A stretch of 64,000 bases of DNA from Anaeramoeba flamelloides (lineage: Eukaryota; Metamonada; Anaeramoebidae), in the NCBI GenBank assembly GCA_027625915.1, contig JANTQA010000023.1, forward strand, positions 8,680,001 through 8,744,000, read 5' to 3'. Position 1 is the stretch's first letter; each line of letters begins with the position of its first letter. This document shows positions 47,350-60,500 of this stretch, one piece after another. Both the position numbers and the translations under genes were made by a program. The notes beneath the pieces were generated by a model, which saw only the letters and a list, made by a program, of their open reading frames with translations, was not told where the DNA came from and ran no database searches.

Positions 47350-50300
47350 ATGGAAAAGAAACAAAAGAAACAGCAACAAAGTAAGATAATTGGGTATGTG
47401 TGTGGTAACAATCGAAGGAAATGCCTTGGCCTTGAAAGTAATGAGCCATTCATAAAGCAATTTGAGCCTATACCATTTACATTTCACAAAGTCGAGGGTG
47501 GATCTGGCTTTTCCCTCTTTGAGTTAGACGACACTGACAATTCACTGCTTTACTTTGCAAATTGCCAAACTAAAAAGTTTAATTTAGGAGAAATCGCAAG
47601 CATCAAAACAGGCACATCTCATGCCATTATTAAAACAAAAGATCAGCGGATCTATGGGATAGGTAGAGCAAGAATTGGGCAATTAGGAATTGAAAATGTA
47701 AAAGGATTTACAATAAGTGAACCTTGTGCCAACACATTCTTTCAAAAAAATCAGTTGGTGGTTCAAAAAATTGCGTGTGGATCCGATCATAGCTATTTTT
47801 TATGCACAAATAGGGAATTGTATTTTTGTGGGAGAATCGGGTATAACATGCTGGTTGGTAAAAGTTCAATAGAGACAGACTCGTTTATACCAAAGCTTTG
47901 CTCAACAAATGTTAAAAAATTTTGGGTGAATCGATTTTCATATCATTTTTTTTTTTCCACTTATGAAAACCTTCTTTTTGCACGAGGCACGAACGATTAT
48001 TCACAGCTGTCACTGCCAAACAACCGAGAGAGGGTTGTCAATAGAAATGCCCAAGTTCCAAATGTAAAACCAAATCATATTGTTGATATGTCTTTAGGTC
48101 ATTCATTTTCAATAATGATTCTGAAAACACATTTCGAGAAACCAACAAGGGTATTTGCCTGTGGTGGAAGGCGGTCGGGATTAGGCAATACTCAAAATAT
48201 AGACACTTTCACTGAAATCTCAATTTTATCGAATAAAAATATAATTGAAATTGATTCTGGGGAGACTAATACTTTGGCAAGATCGTCAACAAATAGATTT
48301 TGGGTTTGGGGCCTCTCGAATGGAGTAAAATTTTTTGTTTATTTTTATCAATTTATCAATTTTTATCAATATATCAGTTTGAGTCAATTTAGTTGAAAAC
48401 CTAAGAAGAGAATTGCCGATCGATATACTCATAAAGAAAAAAAATACCAAAGATAATAAACTGAAATGATTTTAATTTATTTTTAAAAACATAAATATAA
48501 GCATATTAGGGGTTATCAGCAATACTGTTAAATTCAAACACGATCAATTAAAATTTTATCTAAAAGTTAAATTAGCAAGTTAAATAAAATCTCTAAAAAA
48601 TATCATTTCCAATAGATTTTGTCAAGTTCTTGGTGTAAACTTTGTTTCAGCCAAAGAGATATCCAAAAAAAAACATTTTTTTCTAATATCAAATATTTTC
48701 ATAAATGACCTTCGAAGATTAAATAAGAAATAATTAGAATAATAAACATCAAAGAATAGTTGATATCCGCCTGAAATAAAACTAATAAATCAATAGATTT
48801 TCTTTAAAAATTTCAAAAGTCAAATTTTTAGGTTACATATTGAGAAAAACAATAATGTTCATTTTGATCTCCTATTGAAGATCTAATAAAATTCCAAGAG
48901 AAATCATTTTTACTTTATTTTCCATACTTTTCTTTTAGAAATCAAGTCCACAAATGAAGTGTTTTGGTATTTATGGTCTCTATTTGAAAAAGGAAATTGA
49001 AAATGAAGTGAACATTTTTCACATTTATTAAACAAATATTAAGATCAAAGATGGAATAGAATTCCAATAGAAATCAATACGATTTCTCATCATTTTCACT
49101 GTTTCAATAACCTTAGAATAACACATTTTTCTTAAGTGACTATCGATCTTGCAATAAAAAAAAAAATCAAAAAATCAATTCTATGTAAAAAAAAAAATAG
49201 AAAAAAATCAAAAAAATGTGAAAAAAATGTTTTCAATTTTGGAATTTCCGAAATAAATTTTTTCTTAAAATTTCCTATCAAAACCTTTAAACACATGTAA
49301 TTCACCCATTATAACTGGGCCCCTTTGACTGAAAAATGGTTTATTTTCAAAAAATAATGAGGAAATAAAAATTTTCATTTATTAATTGGAAAATGGCAGT
49401 ATTAGAATTTTTATAACAAATCGACAAATTAGTGATTAATTTGTCTATTCAAGATAATGTATATTATCATCAATTTGTGTTTTTTTGTTGATAATTTGGC
49501 ATATTTCTGATAATATTAAAAAACATGCTATAATGGAAAAATTTGAAATAATCAAAAAAAAAGTTTGTAATGAATTGAGAAAAAGTTTTATTTTTAATTA
49601 ATGCTTAAAAAAATGACTTGAAAAGTCAATATAAATTAAAAAAGATAAAAAATTATGTAACTAATGCTAGATTATTTCAGTTATTATTTTTTTGAAAAGG
49701 AAGCGAAAAAAAAAAATGATAAAAAATAACCTTTTTTCTAGACTTATTTATATTGGTTATTTCTAGAAAAAAGATCTTCATTTAATAATACTCTACTGAT
49801 TATGAGTATTATTGAATTTTTCTCTTTTTTTATTTTATTTGTGAAATAACTAGTTGAGTTTTTGGAAATGGTGTCTAAATATCAAAAAAAGGAAGAGGCA
49901 GGGGAATAGAAGAAATATGAATTTTCCCTAGATATTAATTAACCAGTTATGTTTTTTTTTATTCAAAAACATAGAATACCGAAGATGTTGTTCTTGGATA
50001 GTGTTAGCGATTTTGGGAGTTTAAACGGGATGAAGAAAATGACTTTTTAAAAAAGTTGAAATTTAGAAACAATTACTTTTTTGGTTGAGAGTTTCATATT
50101 TTAAAACAGTTTTAAAGAATACAAAAATTCGTCTAGCTTTAAAGATCCAAAAAGAATTAAAAAACTACAAAGAATTTTTTTTTATATGATATGTTTTTAA
50201 TTTTTTACTTGAAGATCCACACTATTTCAACAAAAAATAACTCACGCAATTTGACCCATTGTTTCGACAACAAGCAAAATATTGTTCTTTCTGGGTGATA

Positions 50301-52075
50301 TAAATATCATCCTCCCAAGAAAAATATATTGTTTATTATCTCAACTTCGTACAAATAACGACAGATATTTTGTAACAGAGTGAAATTATATCTTGATTCG
50401 GCAAAGATATTTTCAATGATAATTGTTAAATTCGTGGAAACCATTTTTATTTGTGATAAAATCAGAAATTAGTGATATTCAGCCAAACCCCTGGAAATCT
50501 TATTTTCTCATTAAAAAATTATTTCCACGAATTCCCCTATTGATTTGTAATTGGGATGAGAGCATGAATAGAAAATTGAATGTGATTTGGTTAACATGTT
50601 TGGGTATCTATTTTTTTGATCATAAAATATTTATCCACAACATATTTGGTTTAAAGGGGGGGGGCTATTAAACCAAAACATCAAACCAAGGGTTTAACTA
50701 AATTGTATTTTAATCATATTTAGCTGTCTATATTCATTAAAACAAAATTTTCAAAAAAAAAAAAAAGCATTGTTTCCGTATATTAAAAAATATTTAAATT
50801 AATGATAAAATTCTAAAAGCAAGACTTAAAATAATTTTCTTCCTCATCCTTTTCAATTATTATTTTATCTTTTTATTTTTTAAAAAGGTGATAAATCCCA
50901 TTGAAAATACTTATAACTGATTTTTTTTTATATAGTATAAATAGTCTTTCATTCAAATCAATGAATTATGATTCCCTCTTTACTTATTATTATTATTACA
51001 TTTTAAAAAGTTTTTTACAAACATTTTTTTAACATTAATCTTGAATAATAAACTATTTTCATGATTATTTTATTTATTTTATTTCAAAATCCTTAATGTT
51101 TTTAAATATATGTATTTTTACGATTTAATATTATTCGTATAGTTTTTAATAGATTCGGGTAATAGCGGGCAGGGTAGTTTGATTCCAACTGAAATAAAAT
51201 TTGAAAAATTTTTGCCTCATTTAAATCTTAAATTGCATTGCGGTGATAACAATTATTTTATTTATAAAAAATGTTTCAAATCCGATTTAATTCAAGATTT
51301 AATGTATATTTATAATCATCAAATACACACTGATTTACAAATTATTGAAGGTATTAATGTTCATAAAGTATTTATAGAAAAAAGATTAAAATGTAAACAA
51401 AAAAAAATTATCACAATTTTAAATTGTTATAATAAATCAACCCTTGAAATTTTCTTTAAATCGATTTATTCTGGAAAAATTTATAAATACCATTCCTTAC
51501 TTATTCAAGCTATTTTGTCAAAATTTAATTTAAAAAATGATGATATTTTATTAGATTCATTACATAACGACCTATTATCACTTTATAAAGATAATTTATC
51601 AAAAAAAATTAAAATTAAAGCAATTTATAAAAAAAAATATGAAGAAGAAAAGAAAAATACCAACAAAAAGACCATTAAAAGAATGAGAAGGAAAAAAAGG
51701 AAAGGGAAAAGGAAAGAAAGAAGAAGAAGCGAATTAATGACGAAAGAGGAAGAGGAATCTAATAAGATTGCAGTTCACAAATTTATATTAATAGCGAGAT
51801 CTGCTTTATTCAGAAATTTTTTTGAGATGTTTCCCGAAATTAATGACATTAATGATTATTCAGGAAAATCAAAAGAATGCTTACAAATTTTAATTAAATA
51901 TTTTTATACAAACGAAATACAATTAGATTTAGATTCTGAAACAAATTATATTAATAATAATAATTTTAATACACAAAAAATTGTTGAAGAATTAAAAGAT
52001 GTAATTGAATATTACCAATTAAATAAAAAATCACAATTATTAAAATATCTTACCTTAAAAAAGATAAATAAATAA
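47350..52075 (+). CDS. RCC1-repeat protein with C-terminal BTB domains
   Basis: Exon 1 (47350 to about 48324) encodes about 325 residues of RCC1-type blades: GYVCGNNRRKCLGLE, IYGIGRARIGQLGIE, YFCGRIGYNMLVG, FARGTNDYSQLSL, FACGGRRSGLG and finally FWVWGLSNG, after which GTAAAA is a phase-0 donor. The last exon holds the completion of the blade (SGNSGQGSLIPTEI), a degenerate BTB, a Lys/Arg-rich loop, and a good BTB: IAVHKFILIARSALFRNFF, INDYSGKSKECLQILIKYFY and DVIEYYQLNKK. The acceptor is unsure: exon starts at 51143 or 51173 both keep phase, the better-looking AG at 51152 does not, and an extra exon could exist. The total would be near 625-635 residues, with a 2.8 kb intron. RCC1-BTB proteins are signalling or ubiquitin-ligase adaptor-like; exact role unknown. 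Confidence 0.8.
48325..51142. other. Large intron of the RCC1-BTB gene
   Basis: AT-rich, about 2.8 kb. A hairpin with arms CCTTTTTTCTAGA / TCTAGAAAAAAG lies at about 49730-49775. Near 50655 a run of eight G sits in a small inverted repeat (GGTTTAA / TTAAACC). The 82-codon frame at 50423-50671 has a protein-like patch (LLICNWDESMNRKLNVIW) but no known domain. No copy of the MITE families was found here. Confidence 0.45.
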
Positions 52076-52098
52076 TACATACATATATACATACATAT

Positions 52099-52131
<33 letters not shown>

Positions 52132-52137
52132 TATATA
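52072..52137. repeat. (ACAT)n / (AT)n microsatellite
   Basis: ACAT units with interspersed ATAT, then pure AT. It begins at the stop codon of the RCC1-BTB gene. Confidence 0.85.
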
Positions 52138-52944
52138 ATATTTCTTTAATATTTCTTATATTTTTCAAAGTTTTTGAATTCAAAAAATCTTTAATTAAAT
52201 TGTCAAGTCGTAAAAATTACTAATTTATCAAAAATAGTAAAAACAATCTTTACATAAAAAAAAATTAAACGAATATTTTACAAATATATATATATATATA
52301 TATTTGAAAAAAATAATTTTTGGAAATAGAATTATTGAAGAATATAATTCTATTAGGATTTAATTTGATATTATTATTTAATTGTAAAATAGTAAGAAAT
52401 AACAATACAGTTCCGAACTTGATTAGCACATTTTAGAAAAAAATATTATATTAAAATTTTGATAATATCATTACTCTTCAACTATCTGATCACCCGAAAA
52501 TATTTTGGTGAATCAGAACAGTGATAAAAAGCTGAAATAAAAAATGAAGAAAACAATATTTTTTTTTTCAAGTTTTTTTTTTTTTTTTGTGAAAATAGGG
52601 TTTTCAGAATATAAAAATAATCAAAAAAAGACTTTGTGAAAATACATACCATATTTAATATACAATTAATGAAGTGCCGGTATTTCTTTTTTAAATATTA
52701 TTGACAATAAAAACAAGGTTGTCTTGGGTTGTTGTGTATTAAGAGCTGTTTACACTTAAAATTATTTCAGTTAATATAATTTAAATCTTTCTCCAATTCT
52801 AACTGTAAAAAATATTCTGGCCTATTGTTTTCTGAACCATCTATTTATAAAAAATATTTTATGTAAGGAATTAACATTTTTAAAGGGATGAACCAAAACA
52901 TGTTATTTGCAAAAAAAAAAAAAAAAAAAATTTATTTATAGAGC

Positions 52945-53425
52945 AGTGAAAAAAATACCGTACATGAAAAAAATCCCGGACAAGATTTTTAATTGTGAAT
53001 ATTAGTAAAATTATTGTGTAATTTCATTTATTTACAATCAAATTCCTTTTTTTAAGAATCGAACTTTTTCAATTATAACTCCCCCACTTATTAGAATGAT
53101 GATTGATGAAATCACACTTGTTCAAAACACCATTCAATCAATCAAAAAACAAGAAGAAAAATTATCATTTTCCAAACTCTAGTAAACCTCAATAAAACTC
53201 GATTGTTTTTCAAAAAAAGTTGATCATCATTAGGCTATCAAGCAATTACTCGAGTATTCTAGAGACACCTTACTTTGATGGACTTTAGGTAGGTTTATTA
53301 CTAATCTCATAAAAAAATTGGTTATTTATAATAAGGATTTCATTGAAATTAGACAAAAATTTTACAAATATTCACAATTAAAAATCTTGTCCGGGATTTT
53401 TTTCATGTCCGGTATTTTTTTCCCT
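52945..53425. mobile_element. MITE with long (about 60 bp) terminal inverted repeats
   Basis: The left arm reads CAGTGAAAAAAATACCG, ACATGAAAAAAATCCCGGAC, AAGATTTTTAATTGTGAATA. The right arm (53360-53425) is its reverse complement with about four differences. Length is about 480 bp, TA lies near both ends, and there is no coding frame. The CAGTG end and TA flanks suggest Tc1/mariner. Confidence 0.75.
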
Positions 53426-53639
53426 ATTATAATAAGATAAACATTTATACATTGATTTACTCTATCAACAAACACCATTTTATGATGTGATAAAGAATAT
53501 AATTGTGTTTAATTTTGTTTATAATCAGTTCTTTGTCACTCTTGTTAATTATTGGATTTGTTGTTGAGTACCAACCTTTTCCAAAATTCAAGGATATAGA
53601 GAAAAATCGTAGATTTGAATGTATTGTTTAAAATTATGG

Positions 53640-53880
53640 AAAAATAAATGACTGGTTTCTTGAATTTGTCGGTTTTATTCTGAAAATGTTCTAGGTTTTT
53701 TTGAGGTTTTCTATTTTATTTTAAAAATTGATAGATTTTAGTTAGGTTTTTTGAGGTTTTCTATTTTATTTGTGAAGTGTTCTAGGTTTTTTTGAGGTTT
53801 TCTCTTTTATTTTGAAAATCTATTAGTTTTCTAAATAAATAGAAAACTCAAAAAAACCAAACGAAAAATCATTATTTTTG
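53640..53880. repeat. Palindromic dispersed repeat R, copy 2
   Basis: It has the same vocabulary as 14740-15115: GTTCTAGGTTTTTTTGAGG, TTTTCTATTTTATTT, TTGTGAAGTGTTCTAGG, then the inverse AATAGAAAACTCAAAAAAAC. Confidence 0.75.
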
Positions 53881-55161
53881 AAATTAATTAAAAAAATCAA
53901 GAATACCTATCTACAGTTTTACAATTTATAATTTGTCCATCTAAATAATATATTATGTGTTGATTGTTTTTCCTTATCTCTCTCTTTTTTTATTTTAGAA
54001 AATTTTCTTGAATTAGAACTTTCTCTCAATAAAAAAAATTAAATAAATAAATTCAATCTTATGTTTTCATATTTCAAATCTATTTATATATTTTTCAGTT
54101 TTTTTTGTTCCCCATTCTTTGTTTAATTATTTATTTTACAAAATTTTTTGGTTTTGAGAAAAGGTTTGGATTGATAAAAAATATTTTATCAAAAATGTTC
54201 CAAAAAAACCGAATGTGTTATGTTCTTTATAGAACTATTTTGTGAAGTATATCTTTGACTTTTAGATCAAAGAGTGAAATTTTCCAAACATTTACACTAA
54301 CATTTTTCCTTATGTAAAAAATTTTTAATTCTGCTTAAACAAAATGTGATTTTCTTAATGAATTCCAAAAGGATCAAAAAAGATCAAAACCAAACATATT
54401 TTTTCAAAAGATTCTTTAATTCATTCAAATTTATTTTTAAAACTTGAAATTAGAAATAATAATTAAAAAGGTGTGTCAATTGTCCTGAAAAATAAAAAAA
54501 ATTGTAAAAAAAAAGATGAAAGTTTTATGAAATTTCATTTTTATTGTTGGTTATTTAAAAAAATATTAAAGTGACATGGGATTAAAAAAAAATTACAAAT
54601 CCATTTTGAGATTTAAAAATATTATTAAGTTTCTCAATTTCTTTTTTAATTACGATTTTCCTTTTTTATTTATATTTTCGTAATTTTGAAAATCACAGAA
54701 ACCCAATTTTCCGTTATCAGAAATATCAAACTTTTAATCACACATGATAAGAACATGACTCTTTATAAAAATATTCAATTTTCAAGATAAATCCTTAACA
54801 ATAATTTATTCAAAAAGGTACGTCAATTGTATAAAATGGTATATTATTCAATAAAAATTCACTAAAAATTCCACAAAAAAAAATAGAAAATAGCCAATTT
54901 TTGTTTTATTTGATTTTTTTTTATTTATTTTTTTTTATTTATTTTTTTTTCTTAATTTTTTTTTTCTTGATTTTTTTTTTTGATTAATCGAATTTTAAAT
55001 ACTAGAGTTCTAAAAGAATCTCAGAAGTAATAAATAAATAAATGATACTATATTAAATAAATTTAATTATTATTATTAATATTATAAGCATTATTTTACT
55101 TATATAAATCAATTTTAGGCAAATTTCATTACAATAAGTTATAAATTATTCATAAAATTAT
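53881..55161. other. AT-rich stretch 3' of the BAF60 gene
   Basis: Poly-T/poly-A tracts and TTTATT repeats near 54910-54980. No coding frame was recognised. Confidence 0.5.
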
Positions 55162-57434
55162 TTACATTTCTTCGGATGATTCAGAATTTTCTTCTTTCAT
55201 TATATAATCATCATCATCATCATCGTCGTCGTCATCATCATCATCTTCTTCTTCGTCGTCATCATCTTCTTCGCACTCTTCAATATTATCTGATTCATTA
55301 TAATTAATATATTTATCATTATAGTCGGGCTTATCTTGATCCTTGTCAAAATCCTGATCAATGTTATTAAAAGTTTTCTCTTCATATATATCTTCGTGAT
55401 TATTATTTAAATTTTCAATTGAAATTTCATTCTGAGTATTGTTATCCTTTTCGACCTTCTCAATTTTTGATTTATTACTTGTATTTTTTTTATTTTCAAA
55501 AATGTTGTCAACTAAACGATCTTGCTTTTGTTTTTTTATTAAATATCTGATTATTGAATCTTCAATTTGTAGATGGTCATGTTTACGAAACAATTCTTCT
55601 ATTTGATCAAATTTTTGATCTGATTCATCATATAAAGAACCCATTATATAATACAAAGTTTCAACTGGCAATTTTGAGAATGTTTGAAGAAATTTTATTC
55701 GCTTTTTTTTTTTTTTTAGTTCAAAAATTTTGGATACAATTTTTTTATTAATTTTTTTTTCTCCAGTGGAATATAAATCAGATTTTTTATAATATTTTTT
55801 TTCCATCATTTCTTTAAAACTTTTTTTTATATCAACGCCAACAAAGTTTGGATTTAGTGTATTAATTTCAATATTATATGCACTTTTTGAAATTTGTTCA
55901 CCAGATAAATTTAATTCGTGTGTCAAGATAATTGGTGGTGGTATTAAAAGATGTTCTTTAATAAGATTACAAAATTCTGGGAGGTTTACATGATCTAAAT
56001 CACCAAATATGTTTTTCATTTCTGAATCAAAAGAAATTATTATTTCTTCTTTCTCTTTTCTCTTTTTTTCCTCTTTTTCTTCTTTTTCTTCTTTTTTCTC
56101 GTTTCCCTCTTTTTCTTCATTTTCTTCATTTTCCTCATTTTCTTCTTTTTCTTCTTTTTCTTCTTTTTCTTCTTTCCCCCCCTTTCCCTCTTTTTTCTCT
56201 TTTTCCTCATTTTCTTCTTTTTCTTTTTTTCTCTCTTTTTCCTCATTTTTTTTTTTTTGAAACAATCGTTTTTTACAAATATATTTCCACATTTGAGATA
56301 ATACATATTGGTATGATACTAATTGGTTTTTTTTGTTCGGAATTAATTTTTGGAGTTGTTCAGAAATTAAATAATATTTATTTGAAGACCTATTAAATAA
56401 TAAAATTTTTATTGTTGTGTTCTTTATTCCTGTATTTTTAATATAGATCCCATCTTCTTCGGTTTGTTGAAACTTTCTATCCCATTCTATAAAATTGTTT
56501 TCCGGGTAAGATTCTGGATCGAATTCTATCAATATTTGATCAAAAAAATGAGTAAATTTTCTTCTTTTATTTCTTCTTTTATTTCTTGTGTTTATTCGGG
56601 GGGTTTGCTTTAAATATTTTGTTTATTGTTATTATTTGATTTATTAAAAAGAAATTATTTCGAATTAGTATATTAATTTGATTTAAAATTATACTTTAAA
56701 AATTGAAAAGGTTCCTTATCAACAGAATTTAGAAAAAAAAGAAATGAAATAAAAAAAAAATAATTAAAATTTTATAAATTATTTACGAAAAAAATAATAA
56801 GATGAAATATTATGTTAGATCTATACTTGACTAAATATTTTAATAAAATTAAAATATTTTGAAATAAAAAATTAGTTATAGTGCAGTGCAGGAAACACGT
56901 GTATGGAAAAATATAAATTGGGAATTTTGAGTTTGGAAAAACCAGTAATTAAATTTATATTTTATCATCATTAATAACACTTATTATATATATATTCAAC
57001 GTTCCAGAACTTTGAATTATTAAATTTGTTGCATTTGTTGATGTTTTTTATATGGCAATTTCTAAAATATTCTAATCGGGTTAAAAAGTGTATTTTTTGA
57101 TATAAATTTTTTTTTAAAATCATTTGTCAAATGAATTTTAGTTCAATTAAACTGATGAGATATTGACTTTAATAGATAATATATAATAATTTGGAATGAG
57201 TATGTTCTTTTCTAATAAAACTGAAATCAAGAAAAAAAACTACAGGTTATAAATATCTAGTACCAATAGAGTTCCTAGTTTTGTTAATTCATGTTTTCAG
57301 AAGATCGATCGCTTTTCTAATAAAGCTGAAATATAGAGAAAAAAAACACAGTTTATAAAGACAGAAGTCCACTCATTTTTTATCAATTTCGTTATTTTTA
57401 GTTCTCTCATTTTTTCTCTTCTCATCACTTCTTC

Positions 57435-57479
<45 letters not shown>

Positions 57480-57501
57480 CTCTCTCTTTTTTTATTTTAT
57501 T

Positions 57502-57543
<42 letters not shown>

Positions 57544-60500
57544 TCATATGAAGTTGCAAGGATATATACTAACATATATAACCCCCCTGATAAATAAACA
57601 TATAAAGACAGAAGTCTTGTAGAGGGGCATAGAGAGCCCATGTTTTTTATTTCTTGAATAAAAAAAAAAACTAAGGGCAGTTTTCTCGAATTTTTCTGTT
57701 TTATTAGTTAAATTCATTAATTGTGGATACAAAACTAGAAAAGTCTAGAAAATTTAACGTAATTTTTTCGGAATTCAATAGAATTGAGCAAAATCATTCA
57801 TTTTACCATATTCCTTTGAACACTGGAAAACCTTACGGAAAGTTTTTCATTAGGTTTTCCAGTGTTCAAGGGAATGGAGTAAAATCCTATAGATTTTACT
57901 CTATTCTGTTAAATTAAAAAAAACCTAACCAAAAGTGTCCGTAGAGTGCCATCAAGTGCCGTAGAGTGCTGAGGGTTTCTTGAGGGTTTCTGTTTTATTT
58001 GGAAAATCAATAGATTTTGGTTAGGTTTTTTTGAGTTTTCTATTTATTTAGAAAATCAATAGATTTTTGAATAAAATAGAAAACCTCAAAAAAACCTAGA
58101 ACACTTAACTAATAAACAGAAAACTCAAGAAAAGCTAACGGCGGTTTTCCAGAATTCAAAAGAATGGAGAAAAATCTTAGATTTTACTCAAATCTTTTCA
58201 ATTATGGAAAAGCTAACGGCGGTTTTTTTTACTTTTTTGAAATAAACGGAAAATTTCTTAGATTTTCTGTTTATTTCAAAAATTAAAAAAAACCTAACGG
58301 AAGTGTCCGTCAAGTGCCTAGCTTTTCTTGAGGTTTTCTGTTTTATTTGTAAAATCTATGGATTTTCGTTAGGTTTGTTTTTTTGAGTTTTTTATTTATT
58401 TTGAAAATCAATAGATTTTCGTTAGGTTTTTTTGAGTTCTCTATTTATTTAGAAAATCAATAGATTTTCGAAATAAAATAGAAAACCTCAAAAAAACCTA
58501 GAACACTTCACAAATAAACAGAAAACTCAAGAAAAGCTAACGGCGGTTTTCCAGAATTCAAAAAAAAAAAATCAATTTTTTCAATTAAAATCAATAAATA
58601 ATCCTTTAATAGCTAAAAAAAATGATTCTAAATTTGAAAGATAAAATATTAAATATAAAAATTGTTTTAAAAGTTAATAATAAAATAACCTCTTAACTAA
58701 AAGAAAAAAAATTGTTAAAAATTGTGTAGGTTTAAATTTGAAAAAAAAAATCTTTATAGAACCTGGAAAATTGAATTTTACAAAATATAATTTAAAATAT
58801 CTTTAAGGCTCGATTCATTTACGGTGTATTTGTATCATACCCCAAGAGCGATTTGGTACTGAAAAGGATATTGAAATTGCCCTTCTTTTGGTTGACATAT
58901 TTCAAATAACAAAAAAAAAAAATTCATTGGTATCTCTTTGACAAAAAATTCAATTAGCATAAAAAAATTTCTTAGGATCCTCAATTTGAAAAAAATTCAA
59001 TTAAAAAAAAAAAAGTTAAAAAGGATTCTCATTAATTAAATTATCAATTTTAAAAAAAAGTTTAAAGGTAATCTCAATTTCAAAAAATCCAAATTTTTAT
59101 AAAAAAATTACTCATTCCATATGTTATATTTCCCAAGGTTTAAATTTCTTCGATTTAAAATAAATTGTTTTCTTTAAGTACACAATCAATTTAATTCGAT
59201 TTAATCTAATTTATGGTTATTGTGTAATCCTCTAAATTTGACAAAGTAAGGATTTTGTAACATTTGAGAAATAAAAATAACTCATTTGAGAATATGAAAA
59301 AAATGAAAAAAAAAAATTACCGAGATCCCAAAAAGAGCCTAAAAGAGAAACACTCCAAAATGAACAAAGTTGTTTTCAAAATTATTTTTCACAACCATTC
59401 AAATTGGAAATTGAGTATCGCTCTTTGGCACTTTTATCTGAAATTGTCCACTTTTTTGATTGTTGATTTTGGAAGATCGATCGTACTTCACCACGTGTTG
59501 ATTGGTTTTTAATTGGTATTAGGCACTCATCAAAAATTACAAAAATTTTTTATTCCATTTTTAAAAAATTATTTTTAACCGTAATTACTCGACCCTTAAA
59601 AATAATTTTTGATCAAAGATCTTTTTCTTAACTAATAATATTCAAGTGAATTGAAGTTATTAAAAAGTTTGAAATTCATAATTTTTTTTTTTTTTAAATT
59701 TATTCAGGTTAGTGAATTCAATATATGTCTAGAATTTCAGAAGTATCTGCATATTTTTTTATTTTTTTAAATTAAAAAAACAGTGCTTGTGAATTTAAAT
59801 TTTATTAGTCAAATTAATATTCTAAAAAATCTAACAGAGATGTCTTATTACTCATATTTAAATTTTAATTGGGAAAAAATTTTCACTTCATTTACATTTT
59901 TATTATTTTTCAAAGAATTTAATTTGAATTTATTTCACGATAAATTTGGTAGAAATTGTCACTTTTTGTTCTCTTATTTCTGAAATTTATAGAATACCAA
60001 TTAAAGTTAGTTCATTTTAAAAAATTCAGTCGATCTTGAGATTTATGATACTGGTGAAGTTATTTTCCCAAAAAAGGTGTCAAAATTAATAAATACTAAT
60101 AAATCTATATTTTTATTTTCTTGAATAAATAATGATTATAATCTTATGATAGGGATAATCTTATCTTTGATTTGATATGGAAAAAAAGTTTATCTTTAAA
60201 TAAGAATTGTTACTATGCCAACATAAATTTAGGGGTAGGGGAGGAAATTACAATTTTTATCCCTTTTAAAATTCAAATTCATGTAAGGACTTTTGAAAAC
60301 TATTTTGTTACACTGATTTTTAAATGGCTCTTTTATTGTTTTCGAAAAGTTATGTATAATACTAGTATTTGAAAAATAAATGTGAAAAAAAGTTCACTTC
60401 TTTTTCCAATTTCGTTCTTTAATAAATAGGTTTTTCAGAGAAATAGATTGTAATTCATGTGATTCTCTATTTTATTATTTGGTACTTTTTTATTGATTTG

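Noticed and set aside
51153-52075. Acceptor at 51152 for the RCC1-BTB last exon
   Set aside because: It has the best pyrimidine context, but joining it to the GTAAAA donor puts the exon out of frame and soon meets a stop. Kept only as a hint that the donor or an extra exon may be mis-set.
59264-59512. 82-codon frame inside repeat D
   Set aside because: The other copy of the repeat at 33120-33520 does not keep the frame open, so it is not conserved coding sequence.
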